A DNA stretch of 15,616 nt from an uncultured Alphaproteobacteria bacterium (GCA_944391365.1 CALXTH010000128.1:1-15616), one strand, 5' to 3'. Counted from the stretch's first letter, positions 6,124 through 14,010 are shown. The notes: generated by a model from the sequence alone, not told the origin. Program-made: numbers and translations.

Positions 6124-6855
6124 GTGAAAAAAGGCAAAATCAGAATATATACGGACATTGTTTTTGACGGGGGCTTTGCGCCAACTCTGGGAGAGGCGCA
6201 AAGCCATTATCTTTACAATGTCATGAAACTTTCCGCCGGTGATGATCTTTTGTGCTTTAACAACCGGGACGGGGAGTTTTTGTGCCGAATCGAGAAAATT
6301 TCAAAAAAAGAAACCCGGTTGCAGCTTCTGGAAAAAACCCGGAATTTTGAACGGCCGGCCGATATCTGGCTTTTGTTTGCCCCGTTGAAAAAAGACCAGA
6401 CTGATTTTGTTATTCAGAAAGCGACGGAGCTGGGTGTGCTCAGAATTCTTCCGGTCATCACTAAATTTACAATAACGGATAAGGTCAAGACCGAGCGTTT
6501 CAGGGCGCAGGCCATTGAGGCTGCCGAGCAGTCCCGCCGGGTTGATCTGCCGGAGATTCAGGAAGCTCTTCCGCTGGAAAAACTGCTTGTCTCCTGGGAT
6601 AAGGAGCGTAAACTATATTTCATGGACGAAACCGGCAACGGACGGGATGTTGTTTCGGCATTTGTCGAAAGCAAAGGGCAAAAAGCGGCCGTTCTGGTGG
6701 GGCCGGAGGGTGGTTTTGAGGCTGCGGAACTTTCGGCACTCAGGAAGCTTTCTTTTGCGGAGGGGGTTTCTTTGGGCCGGCGGATTCTGAGAGCCGAAAC
6801 TGCCGTGGCTGCGGCTTTGTCCTGCTGGCAGGCTTTGGCCGGCGATTGGCGGTGA
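6124..6855 (+). CDS. rsmE: 16S rRNA m3U1498 methyltransferase
   Basis: A 243-residue SPOUT-family methyltransferase that uses SAM to methylate N3 of U1498 of 16S rRNA in the assembled small subunit. The N-terminal part (about 1-75) matches the PUA-like RNA-binding domain, including the S-H-Y-L-Y-N-V-M-K-L stretch that corresponds to the usual H-L-x-x-V-L-R. The SPOUT core has E-Q-S-R-R (135-139), V-G-P-E-G-G-F (192-198) and L-G-R-R-I-L-R-A-E-T-A (217-227), which form the trefoil knot and SAM site. Length is typical. The start is GTG at 6124; an in-frame stop at 6112 rules out a much longer version and no nearby ATG fits. No strong ribosome binding site is seen, which suggests coupling to the gene four bases upstream. 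Confidence 0.96.
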   Translation: MKKGKIRIYTDIVFDGGFAPTLGEAQSHYLYNVMKLSAGDDLLCFNNRDGEFLCRIEKISKKETRLQLLEKTRNFERPADIWLLFAPLKKDQTDFVIQKATELGVLRILPVITKFTITDKVKTERFRAQAIEAAEQSRRVDLPEIQEALPLEKLLVSWDKERKLYFMDETGNGRDVVSAFVESKGQKAAVLVGPEGGFEAAELSALRKLSFAEGVSLGRRILRAETAVAAALSCWQALAGDWR

Positions 6856-6876
6856 ATTTCAGAAAGGTGCGGAAAC

Positions 6877-7539
6877 ATGAAAATTTTAATTGCTGATGAT
6901 CATGAACTGTTTTTAAAAGGGCTGGAATTCATTTTGAGCGATTTTGCCGACAATATGTCTTTTGTTTCAGCCCGTAATTATGGCGACATCCGGGATATTT
7001 TGAGCCGGGAGCGGGATTTTGATCTGATTTTGACGGATTTGGCCATGCCCGGCGGAAACTGGCTGGAGGAAATCGGCCACATTCATCAGGCCGTTCCGGA
7101 AACGCCGATCATTATCTTATCTGCGGTTTTTGACAAGGGTATTGTGCAAAAAACAATTGAGTCCGGGGTATCGGGATATATTCCCAAAACGGCGTCCAAT
7201 GCGGTTATGCTCAGCGCCATTCATCTGGTGTTGTCCGGCGGAATGTATATTCCGCCCGAGCTGTTGCAGGATGAAGACACGGACAAAATGCCGGCTTTGA
7301 AAGAAGCCGAGATTCATTTGCCTGAAGAAGCTGATGGAAAACCAACGCTGACCCCCAGGCAGATTGATGTGCTGAAGCTGATTGCCAAAGGCGAATCCAA
7401 CAAACAGATTGCTTATGAGCTCGGGTTGACTGAGGGAACCGTCAAGCTGCATGTGACGGCGATTTTGAAGCTTTTAAATGTTTATAACCGCACGGGGGCT
7501 GTGATTGAAGCAACCAAAAGAGGGATTTTGGCCTCATGA
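6877..7539 (+). CDS. NarL/FixJ-type response regulator
   Basis: A 220-residue two-component response regulator. The receiver domain (about 1-120) has the acidic pair Asp7/Asp8, the phosphoacceptor Asp54 in L-T-D-L-A-M-P-G, Ser82 and Lys104, so all switch residues are present. A polar linker (125-155) leads to a LuxR-type helix-turn-helix (about 156-215) with L-T-P-R-Q-I-D-V-L and N-K-Q-I-A-Y-E-L-G-L-T-E-G-T-V-K-L-H. It should be a phosphorylation-controlled DNA-binding protein. AAAGGTG seven bases before the ATG is the ribosome binding site. It lies 21 bases after rsmE, and its stop overlaps the start of the Hpt gene (ATGA). No histidine kinase is adjacent, so the phosphate must come from elsewhere. 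Target genes are unknown. Confidence 0.93.
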   Translation: MKILIADDHELFLKGLEFILSDFADNMSFVSARNYGDIRDILSRERDFDLILTDLAMPGGNWLEEIGHIHQAVPETPIIILSAVFDKGIVQKTIESGVSGYIPKTASNAVMLSAIHLVLSGGMYIPPELLQDEDTDKMPALKEAEIHLPEEADGKPTLTPRQIDVLKLIAKGESNKQIAYELGLTEGTVKLHVTAILKLLNVYNRTGAVIEATKRGILAS

Positions 7540-7898
7540 CAACAGAAATTTTTAATCCGGGGGCGTTGCAGACTTATGAAGAGATGCTCGGACGCGACAA
7601 ACTGGTCATGCTGTGGAGCGAATATAAATCAGGCGCGGCGGAAAAGTCTGCCCGGCTGGAAGATTTGCTCAAACGGAGGGACTGGGCCGAATTACGGATT
7701 ATTTTTCACAGTCTGCGTTCGTCTTCGCTTGTTTTCGGGCTTGATAAATTTGCCGAATTGTGTACAAAGATAGAGAGTCTTATCGTTCAGGGCGGGGATT
7801 CCGGTTGTTTGCCCGGGGATATCCGTGCCGGCAAGGCTTTGCTTGAGGAAAGCATCAGACAGGCAGATATTTATTTTCGGGATTTGGAAAAGCAATGA
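7536..7898 (+). CDS. Hpt domain histidine phosphotransfer protein
   Basis: A 120-residue stand-alone Hpt protein, an all-helical carrier that moves phosphate between receiver domains. The centre I-F-H-S-L-R-S-S-S-L-V-F-G-L (residues 56-69) fits the Hpt signature H-x-L-K-G-S-S-x-x-x-G, with His58 as the predicted phosphorylated residue. It is followed by A-E-L-C-T-K-I-E, matching the usual L-x-x-x-C-x-x-L-E helix. The G-S pair is S-S here, a mild departure. It starts on the ATGA overlapping the response-regulator stop and ends on another ATGA overlapping the rquA-like start, so all three are probably translationally coupled. It likely links a hybrid kinase elsewhere to the neighbouring regulator. 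Confidence 0.85.
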   Translation: MTTEIFNPGALQTYEEMLGRDKLVMLWSEYKSGAAEKSARLEDLLKRRDWAELRIIFHSLRSSSLVFGLDKFAELCTKIESLIVQGGDSGCLPGDIRAGKALLEESIRQADIYFRDLEKQ

Positions 7899-8599
7899 CG
7901 GTCGAAAAAGATATTCATACCAGCAAAATAACCGCTTTTGTGCCGCCGGTTTATGACTGGCTTTATAATCATCGCGATCTTTACAGTTTTATTGATAATA
8001 ATCAGTGGTTTATTAATCTGATAACCCTCGGGGCATATCGCAAACTGGTTAATGCGGTGTTGCGGGAAGTTCCTTACAAAGGGCGGGTGTTGCAGATGGG
8101 GGCAACTTTCGGTTCTCAGATTGAGGATACGGCCTATAAAGTCGGGCGATATGGCTATTATCTGGTGATTGACAATCATCCGCGGCAGATTAAGCGTTGT
8201 GAAAACAAATATCAATATTTGTTTACCAATCTGGATTTTGAACGGGCAGACGCGACAAAATATACCAGTGAAGAGAAATTTGACGCGGTTATTTGTTATA
8301 ATCTGCTGCATGAGCTGCCTCCCGTTTCCAAAACAAAGGTGGTGGACAATGCGTTGTCGTTGGTTAAACCCAAAGGAAAAGTGATTTTTATTGATTATCA
8401 CGACCCGGGGAAATGGAACCCGCTGCGTTATTTCATCAGAATGTTTAACCGCCTGTATCAGCCTTTTGCCGAAAAAATCTGGGAAAGGGATATTGCGACT
8501 TATGCCACACACAAAAACGGTTTTATCTGGCGGACAACGTTATACCATCGCGGAATGTATCAAAAAGTGGTTGCGACCAAAAAAAGCGGCACAATGTGA
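7895..8599 (+). CDS. rquA: RquA-like rhodoquinone biosynthesis enzyme
   Basis: A 234-residue class I SAM-binding protein that matches RquA. RquA converts ubiquinone to rhodoquinone, the low-potential carrier used for fumarate reduction under low oxygen, with SAM reported as amino donor. Visible signs are an atypical motif I, V-L-Q-M-G-A-T-F-G (65-73), lacking the usual acidic residue and GxGxG and instead like RquA's V-L-Q-x-x-x-x-Y-G. Others are L-L-H-E-L-P (137-142), I-D-Y-H-D-P followed by N-P-L-R (166-178), P-F-A-E-K-I-W (190-196), F-I-W-R, and the C-terminal M-Y-Q-K-V-V-A (221-227). From memory these are characteristic of RquA rather than UbiE/UbiG. The position of the usual Y-F-G-G reads Y-H-R-G. 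The start overlaps the Hpt stop (ATGA). A less specific relative of the family remains possible. Confidence 0.78.
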   Translation: MTVEKDIHTSKITAFVPPVYDWLYNHRDLYSFIDNNQWFINLITLGAYRKLVNAVLREVPYKGRVLQMGATFGSQIEDTAYKVGRYGYYLVIDNHPRQIKRCENKYQYLFTNLDFERADATKYTSEEKFDAVICYNLLHELPPVSKTKVVDNALSLVKPKGKVIFIDYHDPGKWNPLRYFIRMFNRLYQPFAEKIWERDIATYATHKNGFIWRTTLYHRGMYQKVVATKKSGTM

Positions 8600-8627
8600 A
8601 AAGGAGGCTGTAAACGCCGGTGCTGTT

Positions 8628-9158
8628 TCATTCGGCCGGATGTTCTTTCAGCGCATATGACCGGATAAGATGTTGCAGGAGGTTGCGGCAGGCGGTTTCA
8701 AGCATTTGAAAAACATTGTCGAAGCTATTGTGGTAATACGGGTCGGGGACTTCCTGTCCATATTCCGGCGCATAATTTAAAATAAGTTCTATTTGTGCGT
8801 GGTTATAGCGGCTGTCGCCAATCGGACGACGATATTCCAGTTCGACAATGTTCATGCCGTCCATTGCCAGAATCAGGTCAAATTCAGCAAAATCATCTGC
8901 CCGCACCGGCCGGGAGCGCAAATCCCTGATATCAAGTCCGTGTTCCAGCGCGCAGGCTACGGCCCGGGGGTCGGGGGCGTCACCGTTATGGTAGGCGCTT
9001 GTTCCGGCAGAATCGACAATTATCTGTCTTTCCAGTCCCTGCTCTTTTATCAGGCGGCGCATTATGCCTTCGGCTGTCGGCGAGCGGCAAATATTTCCGG
9101 CGCAGACAAACAGGATTTTGCAGACTTTGTCCGCTTGCTTATCCGGCGATGCAGCCAT
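8628..9158 (-). CDS. Low-molecular-weight protein tyrosine phosphatase
   Basis: A 176-residue LMW-PTP. The phosphate-binding loop C-A-G-N-I-C-R-S places the nucleophile at Cys19 and the arginine at 25, followed by P-T-A-E-G. D-S-A-G-T-S-A-Y-H is the usual second motif, and V-P-D-P-Y-Y (general acid Asp139) is complete. Such enzymes remove phosphate from tyrosine, often on exopolysaccharide kinases (Wzc/Wzb), or from arginine. No capsule gene or tyrosine kinase is near, so the substrate is open. The frame is open upstream with ATGs at 9173 and 9182 and a TTG at 9203. I chose 9158 because homologues begin only a few residues before the I-L-F-V-C strand and a purine-rich AAAGAA lies upstream. 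It overlaps the end of the upstream Lon-like gene by 20 bases. Confidence 0.92.
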   Translation of the reverse strand: MAASPDKQADKVCKILFVCAGNICRSPTAEGIMRRLIKEQGLERQIIVDSAGTSAYHNGDAPDPRAVACALEHGLDIRDLRSRPVRADDFAEFDLILAMDGMNIVELEYRRPIGDSRYNHAQIELILNYAPEYGQEVPDPYYHNSFDNVFQMLETACRNLLQHLIRSYALKEHPAE

Positions 9159-11574
9159 GGGTTTCTTTGGCATATTTGGCATAAAGGCGATAATATTCTT
9201 CAAGTTTTTGTTTGACTTTATAATTAACCGTGCCGCGCGGATAATTGCCCTTGCGGTCTGGTTTTCCGGCAGGAATACCGGTCAGAATTTCTATGCCGTC
9301 GTCAACCGTATCAATGGCATAAATCGTAAACATTCCTTCTTCGACTGCCTTGATAATATCTTCCCTCAACATCAGATTACCGATGTTTGTCCGCGGGATG
9401 ATGACTCCCTGGCTGCCGGTCAGACCGTTGTGGCGGCAGACATCAAAAAAGCCTTCAATTTTTTCATTAGCCCCGCCGATGGGCTGAATTTCACCAAACT
9501 GGTTGATCGAACCGGTAACGGCAATGCTTTGTTTTATCGGGATTTCGGCAATGGCCGAGAGCAGGCAATAATATTCCGTCGAGGAAGCGCTGTCGCCATC
9601 GACACCGCCGTAAGACTGCTCAAACACGATTGAAGCGCTGAGCGACAACGGGCTGTATTTGGCAAAGCGGTTGGACAGCAATGACTGCAAAATCAGAACA
9701 CCTTTGGTATGAATGGGGCCCGACATTTCAACTTCACGTTCAATGTTTACAAATTCGCCCCGGCCGATACGCACCTGTGTGGTAATTCGTGCCGGTTTGC
9801 CGAAAGAGCTGCGGGAAAAGTTATAGACAACCAGCCCGTTAATCTGTCCTACCCGGGCGCCGGTTACATCCATTAAAATCGTACCTTTGTCTATTTGTTC
9901 CTGCATGGCCTGTTTTATCCGGTCACTGCGGTAAATTTGCGCTTCAATCGCCTGTTCAATGTGATTTTTACCGATCTGGTTGGCTTTGGATTTGCGCGCC
10001 CAGAAATCGGCCTCACGCAGGAGGTCTCCGATGGAGGCGATATGTGCGGTCAGTTTTTCCGTATCGTCAGCCAGACGTGACGAATACTCAATAATCCGGG
10101 CGACGGCCTGTTTATTGAGTGAGCGCAGATGTTTCTTTTTGGATAAAGAACCGATGAGTTTGGCGTATTCAATTTCGTTTTCATCAGTGCGATCCATTAA
10201 AATGCCAAAATCTGCTTCGACTTTGAAGTAATCGCGGAAATCCGGATCCCGTTCGCTCAGGAGTTCAAACAAATCAGCGTCACCGGTCAAAATAACTTTA
10301 ACATCAAGCGGAATCGGTTCCGGATCAAGAGAAATCGTTGTGAAGCTGGTTTCATCGCTCGGCGCCTCAATTTTGATGGTTTTGGACGAGAGTGCCCGTT
10401 TCAGCGAATCCCAAGAGAACGGCTGAAGCAACAGTTTGCGCGCATCCATCAGCAGGAATCCGCCGTTGGCATGATGGAGCGCACCGGCCTTAATCAGGGT
10501 AAAGTCTGTCAAAAGGGCACCGTATTGCTGGATGCGTTCTACTTTTCCGACCAGATTTCCCTGCGTCGGATGATCCAGCAGAATTATCGGTGCGCCGCTG
10601 TTTTCCTCATGTTTGACAATGACATTTACTTTGAATTTGGCAAACTTGTCTTCTTCGTTTTTATTCATTTTTGACAACAGGGCGCTGAGTGCGTCGTTGT
10701 TGTCCTCTCCGGAAGGATGTTCTGTTTCAGGCAAAAACTCATCAATATTGGAGATGATATGATTTTGAATATTTTTCAAAAACTCTATTGCGGCTTTTTG
10801 TCCTTTATATTTTTTACGGAGTTCGTCAATCGGATTTTTGACGGCAATTTTAACATAGCGTTCTTTCAGATTGCCGGTTTCCTGACGCTGTTTTTCTTCC
10901 CAATTCGGTAAATCCTGCGCCACGCTTTCTATTTCTTCCTGCATGGCATTCAAGTCTGCCATCAGTGTTTTTTTCTCGTCTTCAGGCAGTTGGTCAAAAA
11001 CATCGGGGCTGATGACTTCGCCGTTTTTGGTCGGGGCGACGACGAGCCCTGCCTGCATGTGCAACAGCGAAACACTTTTCCCTTTGGCCTTCTTTTGCAA
11101 AATCCGGATGTATTCTTCTTTTTTCTGGCGGAATTTTTCTTTGATGATATCCAGCCCCGCTTTATATTCCTCACTTTCAAGAATCGAGGGAATACTTGCG
11201 GAAAAATCTTCAATCAGTTCATCAACATCTTTGGCAAATTCATTCGCTTTTCCGGCAGGAAAATTGATGGCTTTCGGTTTGTAGGGTTCCTCAAAATTAT
11301 AGACATAAGCCCAATCATCCGGGGTTGGGCGCTCTTTGGCTTCTTTTTCAAGAATCCGTTTGACCAGACTGGTTTTTCCGGTTCCTTCGGGACCGAGACA
11401 AAACAAATTATATCCCTTTGACTTAATATTAATTCCGAGTTCAACCGCACTTATGGCGCGATCCTGTCCCAAAGCCGACAGGCGCTCTTCCAGTTCTGCC
11501 GTGGTTGAAAAATCAAACTTGCGGTAATCGCATTTTTTATAAAGTTCTTCCGGGGTTAATTTTGAGATAGCCAT
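9139..11574 (-). CDS. Lon-family ATP-dependent protease (AAA_32 type)
   Basis: An 811-residue Lon-related protease of the subgroup with an AAA_32 ATPase part instead of the classical Lon N-domain. Walker A is G-P-E-G-T-G-K-T (61-68). A long charged coiled-coil-like insertion (about 110-310) splits the ATPase, which resumes with H-H-A-N-G-G-F-L-L-M-D-A (367-378) as Walker B region. The C-terminal protease domain (about 560-770) has the Ser-Lys dyad: Ser662 in D-G-D-S-A-S and Lys705 in G-A-N-E-K-I-E-G. Their spacing of 43 residues equals that of E. coli Lon (Ser679, Lys722). It should unfold and degrade cytoplasmic proteins; specific substrates are unknown. An AGGA lies about ten bases before the ATG. 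It is divergent from the TPR gene and overlaps the phosphatase gene downstream. Confidence 0.94.
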   Translation of the reverse strand: MAISKLTPEELYKKCDYRKFDFSTTAELEERLSALGQDRAISAVELGINIKSKGYNLFCLGPEGTGKTSLVKRILEKEAKERPTPDDWAYVYNFEEPYKPKAINFPAGKANEFAKDVDELIEDFSASIPSILESEEYKAGLDIIKEKFRQKKEEYIRILQKKAKGKSVSLLHMQAGLVVAPTKNGEVISPDVFDQLPEDEKKTLMADLNAMQEEIESVAQDLPNWEEKQRQETGNLKERYVKIAVKNPIDELRKKYKGQKAAIEFLKNIQNHIISNIDEFLPETEHPSGEDNNDALSALLSKMNKNEEDKFAKFKVNVIVKHEENSGAPIILLDHPTQGNLVGKVERIQQYGALLTDFTLIKAGALHHANGGFLLMDARKLLLQPFSWDSLKRALSSKTIKIEAPSDETSFTTISLDPEPIPLDVKVILTGDADLFELLSERDPDFRDYFKVEADFGILMDRTDENEIEYAKLIGSLSKKKHLRSLNKQAVARIIEYSSRLADDTEKLTAHIASIGDLLREADFWARKSKANQIGKNHIEQAIEAQIYRSDRIKQAMQEQIDKGTILMDVTGARVGQINGLVVYNFSRSSFGKPARITTQVRIGRGEFVNIEREVEMSGPIHTKGVLILQSLLSNRFAKYSPLSLSASIVFEQSYGGVDGDSASSTEYYCLLSAIAEIPIKQSIAVTGSINQFGEIQPIGGANEKIEGFFDVCRHNGLTGSQGVIIPRTNIGNLMLREDIIKAVEEGMFTIYAIDTVDDGIEILTGIPAGKPDRKGNYPRGTVNYKVKQKLEEYYRLYAKYAKETHGCIAG

Positions 11575-11604
11575 TTTTTGTTTTTTCCTGTATATTACGT
11601 GATG

Positions 11605-11633
11605 TTGTCACTATATTGCCGCAAAAATAAATT
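11605..11633 (+). promoter_or_regulatory. Predicted promoter of the TPR gene
   Basis: TTGTCA (11605-11610) and TAAATT (11628-11633) are separated by exactly 17 bases, a good sigma-70-like pair. It predicts a very short leader of about seven bases before the ATG at 11647. A GTGA-n5-TCAC dyad (11599-11611) overlaps the -35 box and could be a regulator site, though it is short. Confidence 0.45.
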
Positions 11634-11646
11634 TAGAGTAAATTTT

Positions 11647-13122
11647 ATGGAATATCTTGCGTTTTTTTTAATTTTGGCCGGGTGCAGCATTATTATCTTT
11701 CTTGCTTTCCGGCGGCTGCGTTTTTTGCATTTTTGCCGACTGCTGGAAATCCGCCTGATAGAAAAGCAACTCAGTTTTACCGATTTGCCTTTCATCAACA
11801 CCCGTTTGCTCAGAAATATTGTCAGACGGCTGAATGGGCGCAAAAAAGCGTGTTTATATCTGGCCACGGGAGATATCCGTCGTCTGAAACGCCAACTGGA
11901 GGCATTGGACATGCCCAAAGAGGTAGCTTTTTTGGAAACTGTTGAAAACAGAGCACACGGTCGGGCTCTTTGGAACAAGATATATCAAAACCACCCTGAG
12001 GACAAAGATACTCGGATTATGCTGGCAATGTTTCTGCTGACAGAGGGGAAAACAGCGGAAGCCGCGGAAATGGTGCAGAATATTTCGGAAAAAAAGCGGG
12101 AATCCCTGTTGCGGGCGCAAAAACAATATCTGATGGCTCAGATTTACCTGCAACATGCGGATATGGCCAGCGCTTCGCAGGCAGCGGCTCTGGCTGCGGG
12201 ACTATTCAGAAAAGAAAGGGCCTTTACCGAAGAGGCTTATGCCTATTTGCTGCTCGGAACAATATACCGGGTTTCGGCGGTGGATGATACGGCGTATTTT
12301 ATGTTTGAACAAGCGCAGAAACTGTTTGACGTGATGCGTAATTTTTCCGGGAAAGCCGATGTTTTGGCCAATCTCGGCATGCTTTGGGTTATGAAAGAAA
12401 AATTTTCCGAGGCGGAGAAGTTTTTTGCAGAAAGTCTTTGGCTGAACAAGCGTATCAGAAGAAAGGCCGCCGCGGCTTATGTGCTGACCCAGGCGGCATT
12501 AGCGGCTCTGGCGCAAAAAAAATTTAAGCTTGTGGAAAGCCGGCTGGCTTTGGCCTTGAAGATACAAAAGAGAATCGGCAATGACAACGGGGTAGCTCTG
12601 GCCTGTGAAATGAGCGCATTTGCCGCTCATGAAACCGGTGCTTATTCAAAGGTCATCCGGTTTGCCTCCATTGCGGAAAAAATTTATGAACAAAACGGTA
12701 ATTTTCCAGCTTATTTTGAATGTTTATATTTGCAGGCTCTGGCAGAAAGTGAAAGCGGGAATGACCAAAAGGCGGAAAAAAAGCTCCGACTGATTATTGA
12801 GCAGGCTCAACAACGGCCGTCCTGTTTTTATCTCGGCAATGCCTATAATCTGCTGGGATTGATTTTCCTTCGGCAAAATGATCTGGCGCGGGCCAAGGCT
12901 ATTTTTATGCAGTCGGCCGCCAGAGAGCAAAAAGACGAGCGTTTCAGCGCCGCAGCAGCTGATTACAGCAATATCGGGCTGATTGAATATAAAAGCGGAA
13001 ATAAAGAACAAGCTCTGAAAACATATCAGACTGCATGGGCATACGCTTCAGCTTTCGGCGACAACGAGCTTTCCCGTTTTTTGAAAGAGCGGATTGAGAC
13101 TTTAGAGACTGAGCTTAAATAA
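11647..13122 (+). CDS. Membrane-anchored TPR-repeat protein
   Basis: A 491-residue protein with one N-terminal membrane segment (about residues 4-21) followed by a basic stretch (F-R-R-L-R-F). The rest is helical repeats. From about residue 97 to 480 there are several tetratricopeptide-like helix pairs, recognisable by L-x-x-x-Y, A-x-x-x-A and G-x-x-x-x-A patterns. Examples are N-L-G-M-L-W-V-M-K-E-K-F-S-E-A-E-K-F-F, N-L-L-G-L-I-F-L-R-Q-N-D-L-A-R-A, and N-I-G-L-I-E-Y-K-S-G-N-K-E-Q-A-L. TPR proteins act as scaffolds, so the partner is unknown. The N-terminus is not HemY-like. The open frame starts at 11578, but I chose ATG 11647 because the anchor begins there and the predicted promoter lies between. 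The basic flank predicts a mostly cytoplasmic repeat domain. Its 3' end overlaps the converging gene by 21 bases. Confidence 0.85.
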   Translation: MEYLAFFLILAGCSIIIFLAFRRLRFLHFCRLLEIRLIEKQLSFTDLPFINTRLLRNIVRRLNGRKKACLYLATGDIRRLKRQLEALDMPKEVAFLETVENRAHGRALWNKIYQNHPEDKDTRIMLAMFLLTEGKTAEAAEMVQNISEKKRESLLRAQKQYLMAQIYLQHADMASASQAAALAAGLFRKERAFTEEAYAYLLLGTIYRVSAVDDTAYFMFEQAQKLFDVMRNFSGKADVLANLGMLWVMKEKFSEAEKFFAESLWLNKRIRRKAAAAYVLTQAALAALAQKKFKLVESRLALALKIQKRIGNDNGVALACEMSAFAAHETGAYSKVIRFASIAEKIYEQNGNFPAYFECLYLQALAESESGNDQKAEKKLRLIIEQAQQRPSCFYLGNAYNLLGLIFLRQNDLARAKAIFMQSAAREQKDERFSAAAADYSNIGLIEYKSGNKEQALKTYQTAWAYASAFGDNELSRFLKERIETLETELK

Positions 13123-14010
13123 AACGGGATACCAGCCGTTTTTCTGGCGTTCAAGAAACTCAATCCGGCGAACGCCCATGGCTTTATACCCAAGGACATT
13201 AAGCGCAGGAACGGCCAGCGGATCAAACAGGCGGCGGCCGTCACTCATAATAATGCGGTTTTTGACTTCAAGCCCCGTTTCATCAAGAAATTTACGAAAC
13301 CGGTCTGACCAGCCGGGCATACCAAAATCTCCGATGATAATAACCGGAATGTTCTGTGCCAGAACAAATTCTGTCAGGTTGTTGTAAACAACTTCTTCTT
13401 CAGAGGGGCGAAGGCCGGCAAAATTGACATTGAGCAGCAGGACTTCTTTTCCGCCCTTGTTGATGGTCAGGTATGAGGCAACGCGGTTTGGCGTAAACCG
13501 GACACGGCCGCCCTTTTCCGAATCCAAAATAGAAAAGATAAAGCTTTTATCAACAGAATCTTCCGTTTGAAGCAATTTATAATTTTCATCATAAATATAA
13601 GGCTGCGATTTCGGAGCATTCAATGCCGCTATTTCGGCATTTTCACGGCGAGCCGCGTCTAATGACCGGGAAATATCCGCAACATTGTTCTGGTAAACGA
13701 CTTTAAGCGTGTCCGATCCCCGTCCGTCAATCCCGAAAAAAAGATTAGCATAGGGACTGATCCAGAAGAAATCAAGAATTATTAACAGCAATAAGAGTGA
13801 TGCATGCCAAAAACGGCGGGCAAACAAGGCATAAGCCAGAAGCAAAAGGAAAAGCACATAATACTGAAAAAAATACCGGACGACATGCCGATGAAGTTCT
13901 TCAAAAGAGCCGGAAAAAGCACTGCATACAAACAAAAAAGCGGCAAGAACCGCGGCATTAAGAAATAAAGTAATCCGTTTCTGTTGTTTTTTCTGGCTAA
14001 GATATCCCAT
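13102..14010 (-). CDS. Membrane protein with degenerate EEP (nuclease/phosphatase-like) domain
   Basis: A 302-residue protein with three N-terminal hydrophobic segments (about 13-33, 48-64 and 69-88), then a domain resembling the endonuclease/exonuclease/phosphatase fold found in membrane-linked YafD-like proteins. The best match is V-I-I-I-G-D-F-G-M-P-G-W-S-D-R-F-R (223-239), corresponding to the usual G-D-F-N-x-x-P-W-S. Catalytic positions appear lost: the N of GDFN is Gly230, the metal-binding glutamate of the L-Q-E motif falls in A-L-N-A-P (129-133), the N-x-H strand histidine is replaced near N-V-N-F (194-197), and the terminal S-D-H is N-G-W (291-293). It is therefore probably not an active hydrolase. 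It lies 109 bases downstream of tsaB on the same strand and overlaps the TPR gene tail to tail. No clear ribosome binding site precedes the ATG. Confidence 0.75.
   Translation of the reverse strand: MGYLSQKKQQKRITLFLNAAVLAAFLFVCSAFSGSFEELHRHVVRYFFQYYVLFLLLLAYALFARRFWHASLLLLLIILDFFWISPYANLFFGIDGRGSDTLKVVYQNNVADISRSLDAARRENAEIAALNAPKSQPYIYDENYKLLQTEDSVDKSFIFSILDSEKGGRVRFTPNRVASYLTINKGGKEVLLLNVNFAGLRPSEEEVVYNNLTEFVLAQNIPVIIIGDFGMPGWSDRFRKFLDETGLEVKNRIIMSDGRRLFDPLAVPALNVLGYKAMGVRRIEFLERQKNGWYPVLFKLSL

Noticed and set aside
11578..11646. N-terminal extension of the TPR protein from 11578
   Set aside because: A promoter is predicted inside this stretch, and the membrane anchor begins at the ATG at 11647.
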